Source of the DNA: Stieleria sedimenti
GTDB lineage: Bacteria; Planctomycetota; Planctomycetia; Pirellulales; Pirellulaceae
Length of the DNA: 64,000 bases
NCBI RefSeq assembly: GCF_025060895.1
Contig: NZ_JANZKV010000042.1
Location: 124,001 to 188,000 of the forward strand
Direction of reading: 5' to 3'
The notes under the pieces were generated by a model. It was given only the letters and a program-made list of their open reading frames with translations. It did not search any database and had not been told where the DNA came from. A program made the position numbers and the translations under genes. Shown piece after piece: positions 1-7,954 of the stretch; the first letter of the stretch is position 1, and each line of letters opens with the position of its first letter.

Positions 1-97
1 GCTGGGATGTCGCTTGCGTTTTATCATTGTTGTCTTGCCGATCCATTTGTTGGTTTCCCCTCATTTCGTTGTCCTGTGTTCTAGTGGACCAATTCAA

Positions 98-1453
98 TCA
101 CGCTGATGCTTCCGCGTGTTTCGAGTGGGCGTCTTCGTCATCGTCATGGTCTTCGTCGTTCCAAGTGAGGAACAAACGTTCGCCCGCGAAGATGAATGCC
201 ATTGAGCCCAAAGCGACCCCGATGACGAGCATGTCGCTGCTCGCCTTCATCCAAACGAACGCCCCCAAGATTACTGAGTCCAACGCCAATGCCGTGATTG
301 GCACCCAGCGATTCGCGTTGACCTTTTCTCGGACGTGCCTCAAGACGCCCCAATGCACGGCCATGTCCATCACGAGATAGAAGATCGCTCCGAGTGACGC
401 GATCCGCGACAGATCGAACAGAATCGTCAACGTGATTGCGAAAACCACGGTGTAGACGAGTGTGTGTTTTTGAATGTCGCCGGGCATTCCGAAGTGCTTG
501 TGCGGCACGAGTTTCATTTCACTGAGCATGGCCAGCATCCTCGAAACGGCAAACGTGCTCGCAATCAGTCCGGAGATTGTCGCCACGATTGCAAGGCCAA
601 CGGTGAAGTAAGTTCCCCACTGTCCGAACGCCGGTCGAGCGGCTTCGGCCAATGCGTAGTCACGGCTCTCGATGATTTTTGAGACAGAAAGGTTCCCCGC
701 AACGGCGAAACCAACCAATAAATAGACGACCAAACAGACGGCGAGTGAAATGATAATCGACCGGCCAATGTTTCTCTTTGGGTCGACAATCTCTGAACCG
801 CTGTTGGTGATCGTCGTGAAGCCTTTGTAGGCGAGAAGTGCTAAGGCTGTTGCGGAAAGAAATCCGCCCGCCGAGGACCGCTCCGTGACGCCGACGCTTT
901 CAAACGTTAGCTCGGATACCCAGAGACCTGCTGCTGCAAAGATCAAGATTCCCGCGATCTTGATAACAGCAGTCACCGTCGAAAACGTGCCAATGAACTT
1001 GTTGCCAAGGATGTTGACGATGAACGCGGCGACGAGAAGCCCGACTCCCAAAGCGGGGACGAGCAATTGATTGTCTTTTGCATCAAAGAGTTGCAGCGTG
1101 TACGTTCCGAACGTGCGGGCCACTAAACTTTCGTTGATGACCATGGAGAAGTACATCAGCAGGGCCATGCCAGCGGTTACGGTTCCCTTGCCGTACGCTT
1201 TCATCAAGAACATGGCGATGCCGCCAGCGGACGGGTACTGCTCGGCCATCTTCACGTAGCTGTAAGCACTGAATCCGGCAACGACGGCGGCGGCCAAGAA
1301 CGCTAGCGGAAACAGACCGCCCGCCTGTTCGGCAACTTGTCCGGTGAGTGCAAAAATTCCCGCACCGATCATGACACCGGTCCCCATCGCAACGGAGCCG
1401 GTTAGCGAGAGGCTATTTTCTTCGTACCCACCCGATGATTCTGAATGATTCAT
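98..1453 (-). CDS. APC-superfamily amino acid/polyamine permease
   Basis: A 451-residue polytopic inner-membrane protein with about twelve hydrophobic segments. The first membrane segment has the Gly-rich signature GVMIGAGIFALTG, typical of APC-family amino acid transporters, where it lies in the unwound substrate-binding helix. The C-terminal tail is charged and acidic with His (DEDHDDDEDAHSKHAE), which could be a cytoplasmic metal-sensitive tail, though this is inference. The substrate cannot be read from sequence. Its length is normal for the family and its start has no overlap with the next gene. Neighbours on the same strand are small metal-associated membrane proteins. Confidence 0.88.
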   Translation of the reverse strand: MNHSESSGGYEENSLSLTGSVAMGTGVMIGAGIFALTGQVAEQAGGLFPLAFLAAAVVAGFSAYSYVKMAEQYPSAGGIAMFLMKAYGKGTVTAGMALLMYFSMVINESLVARTFGTYTLQLFDAKDNQLLVPALGVGLLVAAFIVNILGNKFIGTFSTVTAVIKIAGILIFAAAGLWVSELTFESVGVTERSSAGGFLSATALALLAYKGFTTITNSGSEIVDPKRNIGRSIIISLAVCLVVYLLVGFAVAGNLSVSKIIESRDYALAEAARPAFGQWGTYFTVGLAIVATISGLIASTFAVSRMLAMLSEMKLVPHKHFGMPGDIQKHTLVYTVVFAITLTILFDLSRIASLGAIFYLVMDMAVHWGVLRHVREKVNANRWVPITALALDSVILGAFVWMKASSDMLVIGVALGSMAFIFAGERLFLTWNDEDHDDDEDAHSKHAEASA

Positions 1454-1520
1454 CCCTTACCTAGTTCCCTGATTGGAAGATTCGCGTTGCAGTAGCTACT
1501 GCGTGTCCAAACGTCGGGCC

Positions 1521-1626
1521 AGTGGGAGACAAGGAGTCTGGGGAGCATGTTCATCCGGAACTCATCCTGTCTCCGTTATTCCCAGACTCATTCACTCTCG
1601 ACTCCCAACTCCCTCACCCTTCTTCT
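1521..1626. repeat. G-rich/C-rich imperfect inverted repeat
   Basis: A purine-rich arm (GGGAGACAAGGAGTCTGGGG) is followed by a pyrimidine-rich arm containing CCCAGACTC and CTCCCAACTCCCTCACCC. It is one member of a dispersed family seen at least ten times between 1 and 35 kb. It lies between the permease and the next minus-strand gene and may act as a terminator or mRNA stabiliser. Confidence 0.6.
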
Positions 1627-1894
1627 CGCTTCCGCAGCAGTTGTAACAGCAGGCAATCATCGCACCGAACAACCATCCCAATACGAAAACTCCAACGGCT
1701 CCCAACACGGTCTCACCAATCGGCATGTCCCAACGCATGATAGTGGTGACGTCAACGCCGTGCATGAGGCTATTGAAGAATCGGATTGCGACATCCTTGG
1801 GGACGGTCATCATTACGAAAACACATCCGAGGTACGACACGATCGAGGCACTGGCGATCGCGAAGCCGAATCGTTTTATGCTAAGAGTTTGCAT
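1592..1894 (-). CDS. Small two-helix membrane protein, DUF5676-like
   Basis: A 100-residue protein with two hydrophobic segments (about 8-30 and 63-87) and a CCYNCC motif just after the second. The pattern FGFAIASAS..YLGCVFVMMTV..FFNSLMHGVDV resembles the DUF5676 membrane family often found beside metal-transport genes. Function is unknown; the Cys cluster facing the cytoplasm could bind metal (inference). It overlaps the next upstream gene by 14 bases, so the two are probably translated together. The last codons run into the C-rich repeat arm. Confidence 0.72.
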   Translation of the reverse strand: MQTLSIKRFGFAIASASIVSYLGCVFVMMTVPKDVAIRFFNSLMHGVDVTTIMRWDMPIGETVLGAVGVFVLGWLFGAMIACCYNCCGSEKKGEGVGSRE

Positions 1895-2090
1895 GATCTT
1901 GGTCCTTGTGTTGGTGGTCGCGATCAGAGTGAACCGGCTGGTGGCTGGGCACCAAGAGCAAGTGGCATCCGAGCATCAGAACGAGGAATACGGCTAGGGT
2001 CACGCCTTCGCTGACACCAAACAAAGGCAAGACAAAAATCATCGCTATTGGGATCATGCAACCCAATAGCATTCGCCAGAAGTGACTCAT
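1881..2090 (-). CDS. Small membrane protein with His/Asp-rich tail
   Basis: A 69-residue protein with two hydrophobic stretches (residues 6-25 and 28-47) and a polar tail HSDRDHQHKDQDHAN rich in His and Asp, a likely metal-binding patch. The size and tail recall the small DUF2933-type proteins found in copper/silver clusters, but this is resemblance only. It overlaps the DUF5676-like gene, supporting an operon of two tiny membrane proteins. Confidence 0.55.
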   Translation of the reverse strand: MSHFWRMLLGCMIPIAMIFVLPLFGVSEGVTLAVFLVLMLGCHLLLVPSHQPVHSDRDHQHKDQDHANS

Positions 2091-2194
2091 GGTTTCTTTC
2101 CGATTTCTTGTGGTTGAGCGGCTTGGTCGTTTGCTTCCTTAGATGCAGTTCAACGCAGTCTTCTTCATCAGTCGCCGAAGGAACGATTACCCAA

Positions 2195-2235
2195 AAACGA
2201 AAAAAGGCCGCGGCAGTGGGAATACTGCCGCGGCC
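2195..2235 (-). terminator. Rho-independent terminator
   Basis: A perfect 12-bp stem (GGCCGCGGCAGT, 2206-2217, with 2224-2235) closes a six-base loop. On the minus strand it is followed by a T-rich tract (complement of the A-run at 2195-2205). It ends transcription of the two-module metal-binding gene at 2325-2945. Confidence 0.85.
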
Positions 2236-2285
2236 TATTGAGGAGTAAAGCGTGAGGAGCATCTAACCCTGCTAGCCAAGATATT

Positions 2286-2316
2286 GCATCCCCACTCCCA
2301 ACTCCCCACTTTCTTC
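2286..2316. repeat. C-rich repeat unit (CTCCCAACTCCCC)
   Basis: A short intergenic copy of the G-rich/C-rich repeat family (CCCCACTCCCAACTCCCC), lying just after the stop codon of the gene at 2325. Confidence 0.6.
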
Positions 2317-2324
2317 ACTCAAGC

Positions 2325-2945
2325 TCAGTGCTTGTGACCGTCATGCTTGTGCTCGCTCATGCCCTCCATCGTGCCGGCCTTGATCAGCTTTTGAGCCTTT
2401 GCGAGGGTTCCGGCTGGATCAGCTTGTGCTTTCTTGGTGCATCCGCCGCAGCAGAGGTAAACCGGCTTGCCATCAATCTCAAGCTTCAGCGGTGCGCCCA
2501 TGGAGCCGAGGAAACTGGTGTTGGCAACGGCACAGTACTTTTGGGCTTCCACTGCCATTCGTTCATCCATCGGCAGCTTGGCGAGTGTTGCCGTTGAATC
2601 ACGCAACTTCATGACGGTCTTGACGGTCTTTTCACCACCAGCAACCGCTTCTTCTTTGCAAGCCTTGCAGCAAAGGAAGACCGGCTTGCCTTCGATCATG
2701 ACCTTCAGCGGTGTGCCCATCGAACCGAGACGGTCGTAGGTCATGATCGGGCAGAATCGTTGTTCCTTTGCGAGCTTCTGATCGTCCGCGGGAAGCTTGG
2801 AAAGGGTGTCTTCGATTTTCTTCTCGGCCTTCTTCATCGCTTCGTGATCGTGACCTTCGTGGGCAAAGGCGTTCAGAGAGACGAGGCTGCTAGCAATCAG
2901 TCCGAGGGCCAGCGAGAACAACAGGGGTGATCGTTTGATCGTCAT
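2325..2945 (-). CDS. Exported protein with two CC-x2-C metal-binding modules
   Basis: A 206-residue protein with a signal peptide (residues 1-29), a His-rich mature N-terminus (HEGHDHE) and a His-rich C-terminus (EHKHDGHKH). In between are two copies of a Cys module: C65 with C92, C93, C96, and C138 with C165, C166, C169. Each has the pattern LGSMG.PLK...GKPV.LCC..C. The same module occurs once at 5927-6379 and four times at 27578-28975. A periplasmic metal (probably copper) buffer or chaperone is the natural inference; the module looks distantly YHS/TRASH-like. It has its own ECF-type promoter at 3053-3082 and a terminator at 2195-2235. Confidence 0.85.
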   Translation of the reverse strand: MTIKRSPLLFSLALGLIASSLVSLNAFAHEGHDHEAMKKAEKKIEDTLSKLPADDQKLAKEQRFCPIMTYDRLGSMGTPLKVMIEGKPVFLCCKACKEEAVAGGEKTVKTVMKLRDSTATLAKLPMDERMAVEAQKYCAVANTSFLGSMGAPLKLEIDGKPVYLCCGGCTKKAQADPAGTLAKAQKLIKAGTMEGMSEHKHDGHKH

Positions 2946-3052
2946 TCGGGGAATCCTTCGATTCGGGGTTTGGAATCCAATTTTCAGTCACTCAGGGCAG
3001 ACGGCGAACCATGCATCGACATCCCTGAGCGGAAACGTTGTACGTTGACTGC

Positions 3053-3082
3053 TTAGATGCCGGCTCCAGCCTGATCCTTCAC
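3053..3082 (-). promoter_or_regulatory. ECF-type promoter for gene 2325-2945
   Basis: On the minus strand: GTGAAGGA (3075-3082), 15 bases, CATCTAA (3053-3059). This matches the motif and exact spacing of seven other sites in the window. It lies about 108 bases from the start codon. Confidence 0.8.
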
Positions 3083-3151
3083 GCAAATCTGGGATCTTTT
3101 TCCAAATCGGAAAAGTCTGCGTGGGCAACGGGAGTTCGTCGAAGTGCTCCG

Positions 3152-4147
3152 TTACTGCATCGCTAGCATTTGGTCGAATTCGTCCAGGCCATTGAGTCCA
3201 AATGCGGTCAATCTCCCACTCGGTGCTTTCCAGCTCACCGCGATTGTTTCGCCGCTCGTGCCGACTTTCAACTCGTGATTGCCGCGTTTGACAAGTTGAG
3301 TCGGTGTGTCACCGAACGAGACTTCCTGGCCTCGACATTGCTCAAGCACCAAGAACGTTGTTCCGTCTGGCCGCTGGCAAATCGATGCGACGCAATTGCA
3401 CCTGCCGGGACCACAGGTGCACTCGTTTTCGGAGCAATTGCACTGCGGCATTTCCAGGAGCTGTGTTGAGACGAGTTTTACCGACGCTGGCAACATGGAT
3501 TGAATCGATGGTTGGCGACCGAAGCTCTCAACGACTTCGGCGAGTGATGCAGATTTGCCGCTATATCGGTTTGCCAGATTTTGCATTGCCTCTTCCGTGC
3601 CGGAGGCATGTAACGCGAACGTGTCGTGCAGGTCCGTAACCGCAGTCACGTCGGCATCGTGGGCACCATGCTGGTGCCCAAAGTGGTCGAGGGGGCTTAC
3701 GTTTGATTCCAGGCGATGCGGATCCACTGTTTGAGCGGTCATTTCCCTGCTCAATGAAGCATCGTGCTGTGCGACCTGGACCGGACCATTGTTACGGTGC
3801 ACCGTCCACGCCAGGATCAAGATCGATGCGGCCAACGATGCGGCAATCACCAGGGCATCTTTGCGCCATTTTGAGCGTCCACCTTCACGCTCGTTCGGGC
3901 TCGCCTCAGGACTGGCAAGCGACACAACGGGACTGCCGTCAGCCAGGCTCGTCTGGATTGCAGACCACGGTGGCGCTGTACACGGCAGGGGAGCCGCGAG
4001 AGATACGCTCAGCTTCTCGAATGCCGCTAACTCCGCTTGACAAGCCGGGCAGGTCTGTACATGCGCGCGAACTTCCGCAGTGGCTGAATCAGAGAGTTCG
4101 CCATCAAAATAGCTGGAAAGTTGTTGCTGTACGCCGTCACAGTTCAT
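3152..4147 (-). CDS. zf-HC2 anti-sigma factor with Cys-rich extracytoplasmic domain
   Basis: A 331-residue protein. Residues 1-45 hold a zinc-binding anti-sigma domain with the H-x3-C-x2-C signature (HVQTCPAC). One membrane segment follows at about 98-116. The C-terminal two thirds should be periplasmic and contain eight cysteines in about 25 residues (QCNCSENECTC, then GRCNCVASIC). By family knowledge it binds an ECF sigma factor at the membrane; the Cys-rich part is a candidate metal sensor (inference). It carries its own copy of the ECF promoter at 4207-4236, so it is probably autoregulated. It is not next to a sigma gene: the only ECF factor here is at 18366-18947. Confidence 0.85.
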   Translation of the reverse strand: MNCDGVQQQLSSYFDGELSDSATAEVRAHVQTCPACQAELAAFEKLSVSLAAPLPCTAPPWSAIQTSLADGSPVVSLASPEASPNEREGGRSKWRKDALVIAASLAASILILAWTVHRNNGPVQVAQHDASLSREMTAQTVDPHRLESNVSPLDHFGHQHGAHDADVTAVTDLHDTFALHASGTEEAMQNLANRYSGKSASLAEVVESFGRQPSIQSMLPASVKLVSTQLLEMPQCNCSENECTCGPGRCNCVASICQRPDGTTFLVLEQCRGQEVSFGDTPTQLVKRGNHELKVGTSGETIAVSWKAPSGRLTAFGLNGLDEFDQMLAMQ

Positions 4148-4206
4148 GCGTTTCGCTCGTGCTTGAAACCTACTCCCGCCGTCATCTACGAACGAAAGTT
4201 AAACGG

Positions 4207-4236
4207 TTAGACGCTGCGTTTAGACGAATCCTTCAC
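4207..4236 (-). promoter_or_regulatory. ECF-type promoter for the anti-sigma gene
   Basis: On the minus strand: GTGAAGGA (4229-4236), 15 bases, CGTCTAA (4207-4213). There is one mismatch in the -10 element, and it lies about 60 bases upstream of the start codon. Confidence 0.78.
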
Positions 4237-4366
4237 GGATATCCGGAATTATCTTGGAAATTATTCCCGTTGTCGAGTTGGGAGCCCAAGCGTCACACTG
4301 CTGTAACGATCGCCGCTCTTTCCTTCTCTCAGGCTCCTATGGCCCCAACACTTCCTTTCCCCGAAA

Positions 4367-4760
4367 TCAGCGGGTATGGCCGTGCGAGTGCTGATGCCCT
4401 CCGTCTGCTGAGGTTCCGTTCGCGCGCCGCAACGCAACGCAACAGCAAACAGTAAAACCGATATCAGCAGTATGGTTGCCAAGGTTAGCCGCCTCCGCCA
4501 CCGACTGCTGGAACTTGTTGGCGCTGAGTCTTTCATCAGCGAATTGGACCGGTTTCTGGCTCCCGGTGCCCCGCATGGATCAATAACAGCAGCAGTGCAA
4601 CCCTGCCCACCCAAATGCCCCAGGACTGACCCCAGCCGAAGACCAGGCCCCAGTTGCCCTCGCCAGTGGCCAGTAAAACCGGGTGGACCGGTCGCGGCGC
4701 CGGTCGACGCGAATGCCAAGACCAGGAAACCTACGCGTCGTACGTTTTTCATCTCAGCTG
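4367..4760 (-). pseudogene. Remnant of a ferric-reductase-like gene (paralogue of 7955-9430)
   Basis: On the minus strand one frame reads LLATGEGNWGLVFGW...WGIWVGRVALLLLLIHAG, matching the membrane part of the reductase at 7955-9430 (LLAFGEGNWKLLYGL...YIWAGKTTLLLLLVH). Shortly after, another frame reads SLMKDSAPTSSSSRWRRRLT, then a membrane segment and a His-rich tail HQHSHGHTR, matching the end of that protein (SLTEDTAPTSARSIFRKWVT...HSHSHHSH). The flavin and NAD domains between them are missing and the frames do not join. This is a gene reduced by internal deletion and frameshifts. Confidence 0.75.
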
Positions 4761-4772
4761 TTGGGATTGATT

Positions 4773-5819
4773 TCAAGCAGCCTTCAAAATGCTGGCACAC
4801 TTTCGACTGATGAATTGATCTCCAGGTTTGATCCGCAGACTCATCTGCGCATTTTGTGTGGATGGAAGAATCACTGGTTTCTTCAACTCCACGTGGAAGC
4901 CTGGGTCACGCGTCGCAACCGTCAATTTGTCGCGGTCGTCGGAGATCACCGTGCCAGGAGGCACGCGGGATTTATCGCTACGCGATTCACTTGCAGCCTT
5001 CTCGCAAAAATCGCGTTGTGACGTAACAAGTCTTCCATTCTCGAACCCGATCACCGTACCGTTGAGCGTCGTAAACAACGGCAAGTATCCCTCCAGAGCT
5101 CGCATTGTTCGATCGATGGAATCAGGAGAGGAATGCCATTGAATCCATCCCCACTGCGGATCAGCGGATGGAACATAGGAGGATTGGTCGAGCTGTTTTC
5201 TTGGGATCGCACGTCCAGAGACGATCGCCCGTAGTAGGTTTGCGACGACATGCTCAGACAATCCAGCCATTCGATCAGACAACGCCAACGCGGTTTCCTT
5301 CTCCTTGATCAGAACTTTTTCCTGCAAAAGGATGTCCCCGGTGTCAATGCCCGCGTCGATCAGATGAAACGTGATGGCCGTCTCGCTGTCGCCGAAGAAA
5401 ATAGATGCCAAGTGCGGACAGGCACCTCGGTATTTTGGCAAGTCTGAGCCATGGCAGTTGATGAAGGTCGTATGCCCGGAGTTAAGCACCGATTCCTTCA
5501 ATATCTCTGGCCATCCACCGACTAGTACAATATGTGGTCTCAGCCTATCCAATTCTTGTCGAAATCCGATGCTATTGACACCTGGGCAATCCAGGATGCC
5601 TAACCCTCGATCACGGGCAAACTGCAGCAGCTCTTTTTCTTTCGGGTGATTTTCGAGCAAAAAGTACCGTGGGATTTTGCAAACCGGCAGAAAGCCCACG
5701 AGATGAGCGTGTTCAGAGGCGTCGCCGACGCCGCGCAGGAGACTCATTCCCAAAGCACCACTGCCCAAAACAACAACACGAAGCTTTTCTGTCGGAGAAA
5801 CGATTTGCAATGAAGGCAT
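4773..5819 (-). CDS. Formyltransferase-domain protein (Fmt/GART type)
   Basis: A 348-residue protein with an N-terminal Rossmann-like start (KLRVVVLGSGALG) and the formyl-transfer core: NCHGSDLPKYRGACPH carries the usual Asn and His, and DAGIDTGDIL carries the Asp. These match the catalytic N-H-D set of 10-formyl-tetrahydrofolate-dependent formyltransferases. HGS replaces the more usual HPS and the C-terminal part is divergent, so it is likelier a sugar- or amine-formyltransferase-like enzyme than housekeeping Fmt. An ATG at 5852 is an alternative start. A longer frame to 5999 would run into the lipoprotein gene at 5927 and is unlikely. Confidence 0.75.
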   Translation of the reverse strand: MPSLQIVSPTEKLRVVVLGSGALGMSLLRGVGDASEHAHLVGFLPVCKIPRYFLLENHPKEKELLQFARDRGLGILDCPGVNSIGFRQELDRLRPHIVLVGGWPEILKESVLNSGHTTFINCHGSDLPKYRGACPHLASIFFGDSETAITFHLIDAGIDTGDILLQEKVLIKEKETALALSDRMAGLSEHVVANLLRAIVSGRAIPRKQLDQSSYVPSADPQWGWIQWHSSPDSIDRTMRALEGYLPLFTTLNGTVIGFENGRLVTSQRDFCEKAASESRSDKSRVPPGTVISDDRDKLTVATRDPGFHVELKKPVILPSTQNAQMSLRIKPGDQFISRKCASILKAA

Positions 5820-5926
5820 TTGAATTTCATTCTCGGCGCTAAAGATTTCCATCAACCGATCGCAAACGCAGCTGATGTCGCATTCGCTCTCGATGCTTTG
5901 TCTGTCCAGATCGTCCAGATTTCCAT

Positions 5927-6379
5927 CTATTGGTTTCGAGCGATCGCGAAGTATTTGGCGGGATCTGCCTTTACCTTTTTCACGCAGCCGCGGCAGCAAA
6001 CGAACAGCGTTTCTCCGTCAACGGTGACCGGAACGGGATCCCCCATCGATCCAAGTGGCTCCCCCATCACGGGGCAAAGCTTGTTGTTGATGACGCTGCC
6101 ACCGGAGGCAGCCATCGGCTGCTGCATGGATTGGGAAGCCATTGCTTGCCGCGACATGTCATGCTGGGGCATCGTCGCACCGCCAGTCGCACGATAATCT
6201 GCCACGGCGGCATAGCCCGCAGGACTAGGCGAGCTGCCGCAGCCACCGCAGCCTCCTCCACCACAGCCCCCGCCGCCGGGCATTCCCAGGAGGGCGGTGC
6301 GATCTTTGGCACAGCCGGAAAAAACAAAGACCAGCGAAAGAGCGACTGGCCAGACCCACGGCTTCATTGCGTTTTTCAT
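5927..6379 (-). CDS. Lipoprotein with one CC-x2-C metal-binding module
   Basis: A 150-residue protein with a lipobox (VFSGC, lipidated Cys at 23), a Gly/Cys linker (three Cys in GGGGCGGGGCGGCG), a Met/Gln/His-rich stretch, and one metal module with C102, C128, C129, C132 (LCPVMGEPLGSMGDP, then LFVCCRGCVKKVKADPAKY). It is nearly identical in pattern to the repeats of 27578-28975. It is probably anchored facing the periplasm and binds copper or a similar metal (inference). Its ECF-type promoter is at 6426-6455, 47 bases upstream. Confidence 0.85.
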   Translation of the reverse strand: MKNAMKPWVWPVALSLVFVFSGCAKDRTALLGMPGGGGCGGGGCGGCGSSPSPAGYAAVADYRATGGATMPQHDMSRQAMASQSMQQPMAASGGSVINNKLCPVMGEPLGSMGDPVPVTVDGETLFVCCRGCVKKVKADPAKYFAIARNQ

Positions 6380-6425
6380 GATTTCCTCGAATCCTTGAGG
6401 AGGTAGTGGTTTGTAGACTGCTCGT

Positions 6426-6455
6426 TTAGATGACGCGGCTCGCCGAATCCTTCAC
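6426..6455 (-). promoter_or_regulatory. ECF-type promoter for lipoprotein 5927-6379
   Basis: On the minus strand: GTGAAGGA (6448-6455), 15 bases, CATCTAA (6426-6432). This is an exact match to the consensus. Confidence 0.82.
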
Positions 6456-6467
6456 GGAAAAAGAAGA

Positions 6468-6522
6468 AAGTGAGGAATAGGGAGTAGGGAGTTTGATTCG
6501 CCAACTCCCAACTCCCCCCCAT
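6468..6522. repeat. G-rich/C-rich inverted repeat (hairpin)
   Basis: GGGAGTAGGGAGTT, a ten-base loop, then AACTCCCAACTCCC. The arms pair with one mismatch. It lies between the antiporter gene and the lipoprotein promoter and would work as a strong RNA hairpin on either strand. Confidence 0.75.
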
Positions 6523-6572
6523 CGCCCGCTTCAACGCTGGCGGCGTGATCAACGTGGTCACGAGTAAGGCAA

Positions 6573-7850
6573 TTAGCGAAAGGGCATTTCAACGATGGGC
6601 TCGTGTTCCGCTGCTGGGCTGATTTCCTTCGCCCGTTCGGCTCGGACGGCGTACCATTTCGCGAGCGGATATGCGGTCAATCCATGGCAAAAGACACTCA
6701 GTGCGACCGTCGCCATTGCGATCGCAAAGATGTCTTGCCGGGTGGGAACCTCAATTTCTTGGAGCAGCACCAAGGCGAACACGATTGATGCGACACCACG
6801 GGGACCGAACCATCCGACAAACAAACGTGTTTCCCCACGCAATCGAGTACCGACAAGACTGATCGCCACCGGCAACATCCGTAACACTGTCAGCGCCAGA
6901 ATTGCGAAGAGCATCCCGGTGAATGTGAGATTCGTGTAGGCCAGCGGCAATAGGACAGCACCAAAGACAAAGAAGATTAACAGAGTGAGCAACTGCCCTT
7001 CCGCCTCCGCAAACTCATGGATGGCGAGGCAAATTGATCGAGAGACGTTCCCGACAGTCAGTCCCGCACAGAAGGCCGCGATAAAGCCGTTCCCGCCGAC
7101 TGACTCCGCCGCCCCATAGGCAACCAATGCCAGAGCGATGGTTGTCAGTTCGAGGAACGAATGACTAATCCACTTGCGAATCGCCGATCGTTCAATCAGT
7201 TTTCCGCCGATGTAGCCGACGCAAATTCCGACCAGTGGTCCAAGCCCGATTTGCATTGCTGCAAACTGTACCCAATAGGCGGTCGTTTCCAGATGCTCAG
7301 CGACACGTGCACCACACAAGAAGACTAGAAACAACGGTAGGCATAGCCCATCGTTCAAACCACTTTCGACGCTGATCGCTTGACGAATGCGTGTCGGCAC
7401 CAGTTTGTTCGTCACGACAGCGTGTGCCAACGCCGCGTCGGTTGGAGCAACAATCGCAGCCAAGACCGCAGCTTGCCAAAATCCAAACTCAGGGAACAAC
7501 CACCAAGCAGCGATCGTTCCTATCAACATGCAAAGCGGTAGACCAATCGTCAACAATCGAATAGGCAAATCGTGTTCACGGCGAAGTAGCTTTAAGTCAA
7601 TGCGAGATGCATCCGTGAACAGCACGACGATCAAAGTCAATTCCGCCAGAAGGTGGATCGCATCGTGTTCCAACCGGAATTCGAGTACGCCAAATCCGCC
7701 ATCGCCAACCAGCAGTCCGAATGAAACGAAAACGATCGGAGCTGTGATGACGCTCTGCCGTAATCGCGCTGACACAAGGCTGTAAAGAATGATTGCCAGC
7801 GAGACAATTGTGACGGAAGTTGTATCCATGAAAAATGATTTTTCTCGCAA
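6573..7850 (-). CDS. Sodium/proton antiporter, CPA1 family
   Basis: A 425-residue polytopic membrane protein with about twelve segments. CPA1 hallmarks are visible: FTDASRIDLKLL, the APTDAALAHAVV segment and RIRQAISVESGLNDGLCLP, which carries the conserved E-x-G-x-N-D of the transport core. Length is normal for the family. It should exchange Na+ or K+ for H+ at the inner membrane. The first Met or the one eight codons later (7829) could be the start. It sits between two metal/redox genes on the same strand without an obvious shared promoter. Confidence 0.88.
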   Translation of the reverse strand: MREKSFFMDTTSVTIVSLAIILYSLVSARLRQSVITAPIVFVSFGLLVGDGGFGVLEFRLEHDAIHLLAELTLIVVLFTDASRIDLKLLRREHDLPIRLLTIGLPLCMLIGTIAAWWLFPEFGFWQAAVLAAIVAPTDAALAHAVVTNKLVPTRIRQAISVESGLNDGLCLPLFLVFLCGARVAEHLETTAYWVQFAAMQIGLGPLVGICVGYIGGKLIERSAIRKWISHSFLELTTIALALVAYGAAESVGGNGFIAAFCAGLTVGNVSRSICLAIHEFAEAEGQLLTLLIFFVFGAVLLPLAYTNLTFTGMLFAILALTVLRMLPVAISLVGTRLRGETRLFVGWFGPRGVASIVFALVLLQEIEVPTRQDIFAIAMATVALSVFCHGLTAYPLAKWYAVRAERAKEISPAAEHEPIVEMPFR

Positions 7851-7954
7851 ACCAACAAATCACAAATCAGCTCTCGTCAGGAGCAACCAAGCTAACTTGC
7901 CAATACGCCAGTCCGTAGCCACCTATATCGAGTAGTAGTTCTGATTCAATTGAC

